A stretch of DNA of 64,000 nt from Candidatus Thiosymbion ectosymbiont of Catanema sp. Cochon2018 (GCA_011392765.1 WYCW01000002.1:342917-406916), one strand, 5' to 3'. Numbered from the stretch's first letter, positions 8,672-16,604 are shown. Program-made: numbers and translations. The notes: generated by a model from the sequence alone, not told the origin.

Positions 8672-8930
8672 TGGGGAGCTAACCAGCAACATCGATTGCC
8701 CCCATGGACGGGGGCAAGGGAGGTTTGTCTGCGTTCAGCGTCTTGATAGGCGGCGCGTCTTATGTTGCACTGACGTTGTTGTTAGGCGATTGCCTGTTTT
8801 GGTGTCTGAAACGGTTAGGGTATCAAAACGCCGCCGGGCAGGTTTCTGTGTGCTTTCCGTTTGGTAATACGTTTTAGATTGCACGTGCTGGTTAGCTCCC
8901 CAATAAGCGGCGCAGGGACGCGCCGCTTAT
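8672..8930 (+). mobile_element. Cassette-junction element, copy 1
   Basis: 259 bp. Perfect 16-bp inverted repeats GGGGAGCTAACCAGCA and TGCTGGTTAGCTCCCC (8673-8901), then a terminal hairpin ATAAGCGGCGC-AGGGAC-GCGCCGCTTAT. Inserted between CCTAA and CG of an attC. The internal 16-bp hairpin is mismatched here: the left arm is of the ATCGATTG type, the right arm of the AAGGGAGG type, i.e. a chimera of the two subtypes. Confidence 0.85.
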
Positions 8931-9011
8931 CGTTGCAAATCAGCCGACCCAAAAAGCAGAGCGAGGAACGAGCGGCGCTTTTTGGGGTCGGCTGGATTTG
9001 CCTTGTTAGGC
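8931..9011 (-). repeat. attC site (class B), split by junction element
   Basis: Begins CGTTGCAAATCAGCCGACC and ends GTTAGGC (9005-9011). Its left core CCTAA lies on the far side of the element at 8667-8671. Belongs to the small secreted cassette at 9029-9262. Confidence 0.8.
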
Positions 9012-9028
9012 GATATCAAGTTTCGGTT

Positions 9029-9262
9029 CTATGGTTTCTCGAAAATCAGGATGAACTTATTTGCGCCACTGATATCGGCGATCAAGCGCCATCCTTGCTC
9101 ATATAAGCTTACGACGGAGTATTTTCCACTGATATGACCTGAGCAATCCATGTCAGCGTAAGGCCCCACCATGTACGCTGAACAATAAGCTACTTTTGCT
9201 GCCTAGGCTCCAGAGGCAAATGCAAGTCCAAGTATCAGTAGAGGCAACATCAATTTCTTCAT
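9029..9262 (-). pseudogene. Small secreted cassette protein with in-frame TAG
   Basis: The frame starts MKKLMLPLLILGLAFASGA, a clear signal peptide, hits TAG at 9203-9205, then continues AAKVAYCSAYMVGPYADMDC to IFEKP and a TAG stop. The stop falls exactly at the expected signal-peptidase site. Total 77 codons. Either a nonsense-mutated gene or a read-through product; see findings on the other two cases. Confidence 0.6.
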
Positions 9263-9331
9263 TTAAAATCTCCCGAAAGTTGCGGCTACCGGCTTTCCGC
9301 GCTTGTGACAGTGTAGCCATTGCTGTCACGC

Positions 9332-9435
9332 GCCTAACGTTTGGGCTCAGGCGCCCAATGCCGCGTGGCACTGAGCTTGAAAGTTGCTGAGGAGCCGGAC
9401 CGCGGCATTGGGTCGCCTGCAGCCGAATGTTAGGC
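9332..9435 (-). repeat. attC site (class A, full length, 104 bp)
   Basis: Cores GCCTAAC and GTTAGGC. The arms GGCGCCCAATGCCGCG and GCGGCATTGGGTCGCC are complementary, giving the imperfect palindrome expected of attC. It is the type copy for sites at 6738, 12415, 14225 and 18564. Confidence 0.85.
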
Positions 9436-9554
9436 GAATGAGCTGTGAAAAACGACCCATCAATTGAGCCTGGCCCCTTTTGCTCAACCATAGCTTGACA
9501 GTTGCTCACTAACTTTACTAGACTCCTCTTCGGAGCTTCAAAACTCCTACAGGC

Positions 9555-9599
9555 GGGCAAAACCGCACCCCGTAAAGTATTTGCGGTTTTTTTGTGCCC
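9555..9599 (+). terminator. Terminator-like hairpin upstream of symE-like gene
   Basis: AAACCGCA and TGCGGTTTTTTT form a stem followed by a T run. Flanking direct repeats CTTCAAAAxTxCTACAGG (about 9537 and 9714) bracket it and the symE leader. It may end a small RNA from the leader; no promoter was identified. Confidence 0.5.
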
Positions 9600-9738
9600 G
9601 AAATTCGGGGAACTATGGCCGGGAGGTCTGGGGAATACAATACCCGCAAGGGGAATACCCAGAGCAGTTCCTGTAGCTGTTTTGAACCTCCTGGCCACCA
9701 TTTTAAGCGCAACTTCAAAATTGCTACAGGAGCAATCC

Positions 9739-9939
9739 ATGAAAATACGCCACCTCAAAGTCCGTGAGGGATACAGGGACTATTGCCTTAAAAACCAATC
9801 CCACAAAGGCAATCCGACAATCCCTTTTATCTTACTCAAAGGCATTTGGCTTGAGAAAGCCGGATTTACCATTGATACCCCGTTATCGGTGATTGTACGT
9901 AAAAACTTCCTCCTGCTTGTACCGCAAGAGGAAGATTGA
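9739..9939 (+). CDS. SymE-like type I toxin
   Basis: 66 residues on the plus strand, opposite to the cassette genes. PFILLKGIWLEKAGFTIDTP followed by LSVIVRKNFLLLVP matches the SymE core (an AbrB-like fold recruited as an RNA-targeting toxin in E. coli, controlled there by the antisense RNA SymR). ACAGGAG lies 8 bp upstream of the ATG. A strong hairpin terminator follows. No antisense promoter could be confirmed by eye. Confidence 0.72.
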   Translation: MKIRHLKVREGYRDYCLKNQSHKGNPTIPFILLKGIWLEKAGFTIDTPLSVIVRKNFLLLVPQEED

Positions 9940-9948
9940 CAGTTTTAT

Positions 9949-9981
9949 GCCCCCGGCTACACGCCGGGGTTAGTTTTTTTT
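9949..9981 (+). terminator. Rho-independent terminator of symE-like gene
   Basis: CCCCGGC-TACAC-GCCGGGG hairpin followed by TTAGTTTTTTTT, directly after the stop codon at 9939. Confidence 0.85.
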
Positions 9982-9984
9982 CGG

Positions 9985-10048
9985 GTCTAACGTGGTTGCG
10001 CTTCAGCGGGCGGCGCGGAGCACCGTCCGCTGCAAGCGCTTGTTAGCT
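9985..10048 (-). repeat. attC site of HNH cassette
   Basis: Cores GTCTAAC and GTTAGCT, arms TTGCGCTTCAGCGG and CCGCTGCAAGCGC. Short, VCR-unlike, near the minimum attC length. Confidence 0.8.
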
Positions 10049-10840
10049 GGTCTTGTCGCCATATCTGTCGAAGAACTCTTGATACTGATCCATGTGTCGC
10101 TCCAAGTGGAGCTGGACAGAGCTGATTGCGTTCTGTGGTGACGTACGCAACTCCACCGATTGTTCTCCCGCCGGGAGAGCGACGACGCTCTCAACATACT
10201 CGGTTAGCTCGCGACAAGCTCGCTTGAACGCTGACTGCGACGCCCTAGGTTGCCTGAGGAGCATGTGGAAGAAGAAGGAGTTGACGTTAACGATGCGGCA
10301 TACTGCCGCACTCCCGTTGGGAGTTTCCAGCACGCCAAGCTTGGATCCGTACACACCTTGCGGGCTTAATTCCTCCAGGTCTGAGTTCTTCGCCCACTCG
10401 CTTGGAATTGCAGGTGACACGAGCTCGGCTGCTAGGAAGAATCCCTTCGGCTTACCGCCCCCTTTCAGGATGTAGTGACGGAGGGGTGCAAACGGCTCAA
10501 TGTCGCTGCCAGCCAGCCTTGCCGAATTGAAGGCAATCTTTAGGAGCACACGGGATAAGAGCTCGTAGTCGTAGACAAGCGTGTGGCGCTCATCGAAGCC
10601 GCGAGCCACTGCCATCTGTGAGTCGTAGAGATCACAGAAGTAGGCGTCTAGCTTGGAGAGGTGTACGTTGTTGCACTGCTCGCACACATCCCTCACCACG
10701 TAGTCGGCGCCGTGAACAGTACCACTGCGCGTCGAGAAATGGGCGCCTTTCCTGCCGGTCCGGTCCAAGAATCCGCTTGGCCACACATGCTCCTTGGTCA
10801 ACGGCCGATCGCCATCGCAGTAGGCGCACGAACGTCTCAC
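10043..10840 (-). CDS. HNH endonuclease-like cassette protein
   Basis: 265 residues from a GTG at 10840 preceded by GGAGGAGGG; the longer frame to 10906 would traverse attC. N-terminal CAYCDGDRPLTKEHVWPSGF and CEQCNNVHLSKLDAY form the two CxxC zinc knuckles and the (K)EHV histidine of an HNH nuclease. The remaining 180 residues are unassigned. Plausibly a defence or mobile-element nuclease; the target is unknown. Confidence 0.65.
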   Translation of the reverse strand: MRRSCAYCDGDRPLTKEHVWPSGFLDRTGRKGAHFSTRSGTVHGADYVVRDVCEQCNNVHLSKLDAYFCDLYDSQMAVARGFDERHTLVYDYELLSRVLLKIAFNSARLAGSDIEPFAPLRHYILKGGGKPKGFFLAAELVSPAIPSEWAKNSDLEELSPQGVYGSKLGVLETPNGSAAVCRIVNVNSFFFHMLLRQPRASQSAFKRACRELTEYVESVVALPAGEQSVELRTSPQNAISSVQLHLERHMDQYQEFFDRYGDKTS

Positions 10841-10857
10841 ACCCCCTCCTCCAATCC

Positions 10858-10942
10858 AGCTAACGTCACGGATTACGCGGCGGGGAGTAAGCGATCCATT
10901 GTCCAAGGCGTATTCCCGCTCGCGTGCATCCGATTGTTAGAT
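10858..10942 (-). repeat. attC site of cassette at 10955
   Basis: Cores AGCTAAC and GTTAGAT, with central arms CGGATTACGCGG and CGAGCGGGAATACG-type partial complement. Confidence 0.7.
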
Positions 10943-10954
10943 GACGATGTCTTG

Positions 10955-11404
10955 CTAGTCGTGTTGCAATGTGAAATTCTCGTCGAAGAGTTTGTTTCTT
11001 TCGCCCGTCCGGTACGTCTTGTCAATTAGGGTGGCGCTTTGGGACGTCACGAGCAGCGAGCCGCCATAGACGTCACGACCGAGGCCTAAGAGCGTCTGAT
11101 CGCCCGCCCATATCTGGATTCTCAGGATGTTTTGGCCCGCCTGCAGAAGTGCACCTACGTCAAGCTCAAGTGTTTTATCGCCATCTTCCCGCGCGTAAAC
11201 GATATTCCCAATCTCGTTTCCATTGAGATGGACAACGACAGGCTCCATGGTTATGGCTGAGAAGGTTTTTCCTGTTGCCGTGTAGTGCACACGAACGACA
11301 GTGTCGTCGCCTGCTCCAGAGACAATCGCACGCTCTCGTGAAGGAAATCTGTAGTGAGCCTAAATCTCTTCGATAGAAAGTGGGCTACCGTGCTTATCTG
11401 TCAT
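10955..11404 (-). pseudogene. Hypothetical cassette protein with in-frame TAG
   Basis: The ATG at 11404 follows GGAGAGACAA. It reads MTDKHGSPLSIEEI, hits TAG at codon 15, then continues without interruption AHYRFPSRERAIVSG to LFDENFTLQHD. Without the stop it would be 148 residues, beta-rich (EPVVVHLNGNEIGNIVY). A GTG at 11290 could start a shorter product. The family is not recognised. Confidence 0.55.
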
Positions 11405-11437
11405 TTGTCTCTCCAGTGTGCGTAGTGGGGCGCTGTC

Positions 11438-11513
11438 ATCTAACGCCGCAAATCAGCCGAGCCGTAAGGAGCAGTAGCGACTGAAGGCGTCGGCTGGATT
11501 TGCCTTGTTATGC
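11438..11513 (-). repeat. attC site of ParE cassette
   Basis: Cores ATCTAAC and GTTATGC, arms GCAAATCAGCCGA and TCGGCTGGATTTGC. The toxin stop codon lies in the right core. Confidence 0.82.
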
Positions 11514-11804
11514 TTTAATTTCCTCAATAGGAAGTATTTGTTTACCATGTCGCACGGTGAGTATTATTACCTCAGCATTTTCATATTTATATATAATTCG
11601 ATAATTACCACTTATAATTTCACGGAAAGCCTTGTTCTTGATTTCAGGCACTACACGCCCACTTTCAGGAAATTCATCCAATCTTTCAACCAGAGTAAAT
11701 ATTTTATCTACCCATTTTTCAGCGGCTCTTGGTTTATCTTGTGCAATATATTCAGCAATTTCAGATACTCTATCTATAGCTAGTGGAGACCAAGTTATAC
11801 TCAT
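11508..11804 (-). CDS. ParE/RelE-superfamily toxin
   Basis: 98 residues, MSITWSPLAIDRVSEIAEYI then SGRVVPEIKNKAFREIISGNYRIIYKY, the standard ParE fold order. ParE-type toxins poison gyrase, RelE-type cleave mRNA; sequence alone does not settle which. It overlaps its antitoxin gene by 4 bp and forms a single TA cassette. Confidence 0.85.
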   Translation of the reverse strand: MSITWSPLAIDRVSEIAEYIAQDKPRAAEKWVDKIFTLVERLDEFPESGRVVPEIKNKAFREIISGNYRIIYKYENAEVIILTVRHGKQILPIEEIKA

Positions 11805-12082
11805 TTATTCAACCTGGCTAATATCATTTTTTTTGCGTTATGATGCTTAACACCGTTCCCTTCATTCAATTGCACAATAGCTGTTTGAATGTCTTCAAGT
11901 AACTCGATTTTTTCCCGCATTGCTTCATATTCAGCCACATCAAGAAGAACACCTACACCTTTACCATGCTGTGTAATTACTAAAGGTCTTTTAGTTTCAT
12001 GGACTTGCTTGATGAATGATGCGACTCCTGACCGAAATTCGGACATTGGGCGAATGTCTTGATCAATGATTGGATGATGCAT
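11801..12082 (-). CDS. Phd/YefM-type antitoxin
   Basis: 93 residues. DIRPMSEFRSGVASFIKQV and RPLVITQHGKGVGVLLDVAEYEAM are the Phd/YefM DNA-binding core; the C-terminal helix should bind the ParE partner. Likely autorepressor of the pair. The junction element copy 2 lies 73 bp upstream. Confidence 0.85.
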   Translation of the reverse strand: MHHPIIDQDIRPMSEFRSGVASFIKQVHETKRPLVITQHGKGVGVLLDVAEYEAMREKIELLEDIQTAIVQLNEGNGVKHHNAKKMILARLNK

Positions 12083-12155
12083 ATCTCACCTCAAAAACGT
12101 ACTCAATTTTGTACAGTATAGCGTACTTCTGGCGAGATGTCTTTTTAGAGCATAA

Positions 12156-12414
12156 TGGGGAGCTAACCAGCAACCTCCCTTGCCCCCATGGACGGGGGCA
12201 AGGGAGGTTTGTCTGCGTTCAGCGTCTTGATAGGCGGCGCGTCTTATGTTGCACTGACGTTGTTGTCCGGCGATTGCCTGTTTTGGTGTCTGAAACGGTA
12301 GGGCTATCAAAGCGCCGCCGGGCAGGTTCCGGTGTGTTTCCCTTTTGGTAATACTCTTTATATTGCACTTGCTGGTTAGCTCCCCAATAAGCGGCGCAGG
12401 GACGCGCCGCTTAT
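12156..12414 (+). mobile_element. Cassette-junction element, copy 2
   Basis: 259 bp, same ends as copy 1, inserted between GCATAA and CG. The internal hairpin is a perfect 16-bp stem of the CCTCCCTTG subtype with loop ATGGAC. The internal GTTAGGC core of other copies reads GTCCGGC here. Confidence 0.85.
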
Positions 12415-12512
12415 CGTTTGGGCTCAGGCACCCAATGCCGCGTGGCACTGAGCTTAAAAGTTGCTGAGGAGCCAGACCGCGGCATTGGGTCGCTTACAGC
12501 CGAATGTTAGGC
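12415..12512 (-). repeat. attC site (class A), split by junction element
   Basis: Starts CGTTTGGGCTC and ends GTTAGGC. Gene side continues with the conserved 3' segment also seen at the other class A sites. Confidence 0.8.
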
Positions 12513-12568
12513 GAATGATCTGTGAAAACGACCCATCAATTGAGCCCGGCCCCTTTTCCGTTTTTTCG

Positions 12569-13153
12569 TTACAATTCTTCAATTTCTTTTTCCGGTAATC
12601 CAGAGGCTTCGGCAATAACCGAGATTTCAACATTTTGTTGTTTTAATGCTATTGCCATTTCGATAGCTTTTTCTCTCCTGTATCTTTCCTTGAGTTTATA
12701 AGGCAAAACCCATTTTTCGCTTTCCTGAAGCTTCTTGAAGATCCCCGAATCGACAAAGCTATGATAGGTTTCGTCGCTGATGATTAAATGATCGATCACT
12801 TCGATGTTGAGGAATTTGCCTGCTTGAATAAAATGATCGGTGAGGTCCTGATCTTCGTATGAAGGCGTCACATTCCCGCCGGGATGGTTATGGACCATGA
12901 TAACCTGAACGGCCAGCTTGTAAATCGCCATGCGGAAGGCTTCTCTGGGTTTGATGCTCGCCATGTTGGAAGAACCCAGAGCGACCAGCTCGATATAGAG
13001 GATCTTGTTCGCCTGATTCAAACCCACCATCCAGAAGTGTTCCTGACCTTGACCGATTTTATTCTCTCTCCGGAGAATCTGGCGCATGGTCAGATAAATA
13101 TCCTCCGCGCTGTTTACGGTAACTTTTTGTTGCTTGCTTAATTTGACTTCCAT
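12569..13153 (-). CDS. RadC-like JAB-domain protein with Rpn-type tail (copy 2)
   Basis: 194 residues. The first 160 residues differ from copy 1 at only about a dozen positions and keep the VHNHPGGNVTPSYEDQD metal-binding box. The long EGLKEG-rich linker of copy 1 is absent; a short REKAIEMAIALKQQNV joins directly to the tail SGLPEKEIEEL. The two genes therefore diverged mainly by linker expansion or loss. Located as a cassette with its own class A attC. Confidence 0.82.
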   Translation of the reverse strand: MEVKLSKQQKVTVNSAEDIYLTMRQILRRENKIGQGQEHFWMVGLNQANKILYIELVALGSSNMASIKPREAFRMAIYKLAVQVIMVHNHPGGNVTPSYEDQDLTDHFIQAGKFLNIEVIDHLIISDETYHSFVDSGIFKKLQESEKWVLPYKLKERYRREKAIEMAIALKQQNVEISVIAEASGLPEKEIEEL

Positions 13154-13172
13154 TGTGGGACCTCTATAAAAC

Positions 13173-13279
13173 GCCTAACGTTGCAAACCAGCCGACCAAA
13201 AACGCGGTACTACTGAGCTTGAATTTACCACAAAAAGAGCGCCGCGTTTTTAGGTCGGATTGTATTTGCTTTGTTATGT
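13173..13279 (-). repeat. attC site of TIR-like cassette
   Basis: Cores GCCTAAC and GTTATGT, arms AACCAGCCGACCAAAAACGCGG and CCGCGTTTTTAGGTCGG-type. The TIR gene stop codon lies in the right core. Confidence 0.8.
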
Positions 13280-13933
13280 GTGCGATGAATTAATAACCTC
13301 TTTAATGCTGGATTCGTCCCAATCGAAGATGGATGTACAACGGAGGTCTAGTTCACGAGCATTATGACCTCCAGCTTTAACACCTATTACCGGAATAGCT
13401 CTGCTTTCCGCAACGCTTACTTCATAGTTAATCCATGGCTGGAAGAGGCAAGAAGGAGTAATTAGTAAGAAGATTAAATGTGATGAATCTATTCTTCTTC
13501 GGATTGCGTTACTTAGCAAAGGCCACTCAGCCATCATGTGTGCACCATACTTGTTTATCCATTGTATCGCCGTGTCGCTCATTACGTTCTTGGCTAGTAA
13601 AGATGTTTTATTTTCCTCTAAAGACTTAAGTTTACGTCGTAACGAAAGCTTGCCTTCTATTTCCGTGCGCTTTCCATCGGGACTGTATATAATCCGGCAA
13701 AATCCTTCAGGAAGACCTGAGATTCGGATCTGTGCTCGAATACGCTCGATTTCGTCCTCTATTCGTTGGAGTTCATCAGCTTCATTTTGTACTTTCGATA
13801 GATCGATTGCTTCTTTGCGTGGAACTGAAGAGTTTATCCATGTATCTGGACCGAGGACTTGATTCAGTAGTGCAACAAAATCATCATATATATCACTCTC
13901 CTCCCATGAATGAGAGATGAATATCGTATTCAT
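13274..13933 (-). CDS. TIR-like (MTH538/ThsB-type) domain protein
   Basis: 219 residues. The N-terminus NTIFISHSWEESDIYDDFVAL and the C-terminal SSHLIFLLITPSCLFQPWINYEV, AIPVIGVKAGG match the TIR-like MTH538 domain used by Thoeris ThsB. A coiled-coil insertion (about residues 45-125) separates the two halves. ThsB proteins make cyclic ADP-ribose signals on phage infection; no ThsA effector is adjacent, so a defence role is inference. Single-gene cassette. Confidence 0.75.
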   Translation of the reverse strand: MNTIFISHSWEESDIYDDFVALLNQVLGPDTWINSSVPRKEAIDLSKVQNEADELQRIEDEIERIRAQIRISGLPEGFCRIIYSPDGKRTEIEGKLSLRRKLKSLEENKTSLLAKNVMSDTAIQWINKYGAHMMAEWPLLSNAIRRRIDSSHLIFLLITPSCLFQPWINYEVSVAESRAIPVIGVKAGGHNARELDLRCTSIFDWDESSIKEVINSSHT

Positions 13934-13964
13934 GTTTCGAAACCTTAAAGATGATTACGCCTAA

Positions 13965-14224
13965 TGGGGAGCTAACCAGCAACATCGATTGCCCCCATGG
14001 ACGGGGGCAATCGATGTTTGTCTGCGTTCAGCGTCTTGATAGGCGGCGCGTCTTATGTTGCACTGACGTTCTTGTTAGGCGATTGTCTGTTTTGGTGTCT
14101 GAAACGGTAGGGCTATCAAAGCGCCGCCGAGCATGTTCCTGTGTGTTTCCCTTTTGGTAATACTCTTTCATATTGCACTTGCTGGTTAGCTCCCCAATAA
14201 GCGGCGCAGGGACGCGCCGCTTAT
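13965..14224 (+). mobile_element. Cassette-junction element, copy 3
   Basis: 260 bp, inserted between GCCTAA and CG. Perfect internal 16-bp stem of the CATCGATTG subtype. Nearly identical to copy 5. Confidence 0.85.
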
Positions 14225-14322
14225 CGTTTGGGCTCAGGCGCCCAATGCCGCGTGGCACTGAGCTTGAAAGTTGCTGAGGAGCCGGATCGCGGCATTGGGT
14301 CGCCTGCAGCCAAATGTTAGGC
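14225..14322 (-). repeat. attC site (class A), split by junction element
   Basis: Starts CGTTTGGGCTCAGGCG and ends GTTAGGC; the upstream half-core GCCTAA is at 13959-13964. Confidence 0.82.
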
Positions 14323-14386
14323 GAATGGGCTGTGAAAAACGACCCGTCAATTGAGCCTGCTCCCTTTTCCCCTTATTGCTTGATGA

Positions 14387-15277
14387 TTATTCATAACTTG
14401 CAATCTTCTCTTGACACAACATCCCTGTTAATTGTTGTAAATGCTTTACGCGTTCCGCCAGCCATATTAGTTCTTCCTGAGAAATTTTGTAATGCTCTGA
14501 ATAACGTGCATCAACGTATGCATTTTTCAATAACTGAAATCGACGACGCTGAATTTTGCTCTCTTGAGGGAATATCTCAGCAATGCGCTTATCTTGCGAT
14601 ATTGCCAAAGAATTGAGCTGTTTCAAATTATGTGTATAGGGTTTGTAGTTGGTTAAAACCAGCAGTAAACATGCGTAGAGATGTTCAGTTGCTTGGTGTA
14701 ATTGAAAGGCCGCCCCTTTTAAATTATTTTCCTCAACTCCAACCTCATAAAACCTATAAAATCCTTTTGCACTCTCAAACCACTGTTTATAATACTTCTC
14801 TGCAATGGTTTTGTACTCTTCAGGGATCAGATTGCCTGCTTCTGCTAGATCACGTTTATCCCCCTCATAAAGTACAATTCCTTCACGCTTAATATCAGTG
14901 AAAAAATATTGCCCTTTGGCTAAGGCATCATTCACTTCATCTAATGTATGAACCAATATATTTAAAGGTTGGCGCACTCGTAAAGCAATACGATCTTCCG
15001 CGATATGCCAAATTTTATACTCTTCGACGAGCTCTCTTTGGTTGACAATAACGAGAATGTCATAATCGCTAACGTAACCGTGAGCCGGGTCATGTACCCA
15101 TTTTCCTGTGGCATGACTACCGAATAGGATGATTTTTAATATCCTGCCGTGTTTTTTCTTACCAGTAGCAAAACCTGTAACTTGCTCAAACTCGTCACGG
15201 AGGACAGTGACAATATGGGCTAGATTGTCCTGCCGGGATGCTGGCAAATGATCAAGATTCTTTTTCATCCGATCCAT
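14387..15277 (-). CDS. Nucleotidyltransferase-HEPN fusion protein
   Basis: 296 residues from ATG at 15277 (the frame continues upstream through an attC and is not used). The N-terminal half has the minimal nucleotidyltransferase pattern GSHATGKW then SDYDILVIV. The C-terminal half is a helical HEPN domain (AAFQLHQATEHLYACLLLVL, YKPYTHNLKQL). MNT and HEPN are usually separate genes of one TA system in which the transferase AMPylates and inactivates the HEPN RNase; here they are one chain. Downstream is a class A attC. Confidence 0.78.
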   Translation of the reverse strand: MDRMKKNLDHLPASRQDNLAHIVTVLRDEFEQVTGFATGKKKHGRILKIILFGSHATGKWVHDPAHGYVSDYDILVIVNQRELVEEYKIWHIAEDRIALRVRQPLNILVHTLDEVNDALAKGQYFFTDIKREGIVLYEGDKRDLAEAGNLIPEEYKTIAEKYYKQWFESAKGFYRFYEVGVEENNLKGAAFQLHQATEHLYACLLLVLTNYKPYTHNLKQLNSLAISQDKRIAEIFPQESKIQRRRFQLLKNAYVDARYSEHYKISQEELIWLAERVKHLQQLTGMLCQEKIASYE

Positions 15278-15304
15278 ACTATATGCTGGGGCTTTTTTTA
15301 TGGG

Positions 15305-15369
15305 GCCTAACGCCTGTGTCAGCGGATTTTGAGCGCAGCGAAAAATTCCGCTGAACACACATGTTAGCC
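15305..15369 (-). repeat. attC site of zinc-ribbon cassette
   Basis: Cores GCCTAAC and GTTAGCC, arms GTGTCAGCGG and CCGCTGAACAC. Compact 65-bp site. Confidence 0.85.
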
Positions 15370-16050
15370 CATTTTAAGGTGTTCATCGGAAACCCAACCT
15401 TCTATCCCTTTAGAAGGGCCTTCCAACACTTTGATACGGTAGAAATATCGACCAGGTGCAAATTCATGTTTTAGACCAGTCAGATAAATTTGAGTTCCTT
15501 CAGTTAAAATACAAATATGTCTATTTTGGTTGTATACGGAATCCATGCTTGGAAATGTAACAAGAATGATTGGCTTATTGTCATTGCTAAAAACGCTTAG
15601 ACTACGCTGTTTGGTACTTAAATAATTGATATTTACATTACCTTTATTATCAGTAATCACTGGGCTTTGGCCATCATGTGACTCTATTGAGACATTTGTA
15701 TCTTTACTGCTTGGCCAGAAATAAACAAGTAATCCAATTATAGAAGCAACAGAACCAACCACCCCTATCAGTTTTACCAACCCTGATAATTTTAATGACT
15801 TGTTCACTTTTTTCCACGGATAAGGATCTCCACAGTTATCACAATAATGAGGAACAGGGTCTGGAGTTAAGTCAGTTATGCCATCGACAAACATATGACC
15901 TTTAATAGGGGCATTACAGCTAGGACAGCTTGTAATTGTTGGTTTCCCACAATCTGGACATCGATCTTTTTTATATTCTGGATTGACCAAATATGATGAT
16001 GTTATTTGATGTCCGTTCAAACAGACTTGTTGATAATCTTGATGTCCCAT
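15364..16050 (-). CDS. DUF2321-like zinc-ribbon membrane protein
   Basis: 228 residues. Three CxxC-type knuckles near the N-terminus (CPDCGKP, CPSCNAP, CDNCGDP), a transmembrane segment at about residues 93-113 (LIGVVGSVASIIGLLVYF), then a C-terminal region ending RIKVLEGPSKGIEGWVSDEHL that resembles a bacterial SH3-like fold. Similar cassette proteins are annotated DUF2321. No function is known; it could sense or anchor at the inner membrane. Confidence 0.6.
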   Translation of the reverse strand: MGHQDYQQVCLNGHQITSSYLVNPEYKKDRCPDCGKPTITSCPSCNAPIKGHMFVDGITDLTPDPVPHYCDNCGDPYPWKKVNKSLKLSGLVKLIGVVGSVASIIGLLVYFWPSSKDTNVSIESHDGQSPVITDNKGNVNINYLSTKQRSLSVFSNDNKPIILVTFPSMDSVYNQNRHICILTEGTQIYLTGLKHEFAPGRYFYRIKVLEGPSKGIEGWVSDEHLKMG

Positions 16051-16086
16051 TTTCGTTAATTATTTGGTTTCTTGTTTTTGGGCTAA

Positions 16087-16345
16087 TGGGGAGCTAACCA
16101 GCAACCTCCCTTGCCCCCATGGACGGGGGCAAGGGAGGTTTGTCTGCGTTCAGCGTCTTGATAGGCGGCGCGTCTTATGTTGCACTGACGTTGTTGTTAG
16201 GCGATTGCCTGTTTTGGTGTCTGAAACGGTTGGGGTATCAAAACGCCGCCGGGCAGGTTTCTGTGTGCTTTCCGTTTGGTAATACGTTTTATATGGCACG
16301 TGCTGGTTAGCTCCCCAATAAGCGGCGCAGGGACGCGCCGCTTAT
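16087..16345 (+). mobile_element. Cassette-junction element, copy 4
   Basis: 259 bp, inserted between GGCTAA and CG. Perfect internal stem of the CCTCCCTTG subtype. Unlike copies 1-3 it is not followed by attC arms; a short ORF abuts it, and its terminal TTA supplies that ORF's stop. Confidence 0.83.
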
Positions 16346-16440
16346 CGCCAGCCATAGAACTCCAAGACATCCTTTGTTTCCTTTGAGGGATTTTCAATCT
16401 GCTTTAGCAACCTGATTGCCTGCAACATATCTTTTAGCAT
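16342..16440 (-). CDS. Putative 32-residue cassette peptide
   Basis: MLKDMLQAIRLLKQIENPSK continues to EFYGWR, with CAGGAGAGAGAA upstream of the ATG at 16440. The TAA stop is provided by the terminal hairpin of junction element copy 4. Amphipathic helix-like; function unknown. Too short to be certain. Confidence 0.35.
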   Translation of the reverse strand: MLKDMLQAIRLLKQIENPSKETKDVLEFYGWR

Positions 16441-16471
16441 TTCTCTCTCCTGACAGGTGCGATGTTTTGCC

Positions 16472-16580
16472 GCCTAATGATGCAAATCAGGCGGCCAAAA
16501 AGCGCGCTTGCACTAAGGAATGAATCAGATTGCGAGATCGACGTGCGCTTTTTGAGTCGGCTGCATTTGCCTTGTTAGCC
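16472..16580 (-). repeat. attC site of DUF5615 cassette
   Basis: Ends GCCTAAT and GTTAGCC, arms GCAAATCAGGCGGCC and CGGCTGCATTTGC, plus GCGCGC/GTGCGC. The first core is GCCTAAT rather than GCCTAAC. Confidence 0.72.
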
Positions 16581-16604
16581 GCTCACTTGAGATACCGATA
16601 ACAT

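Noticed and set aside
8607..8867. Conserved ORF inside each junction element (NGELTSN...RRVLCC)
   Set aside because: It spans the inverted repeat and the hairpin; subtypes change residues in step with base pairing, not codon sense, and no ribosome-binding site precedes it.
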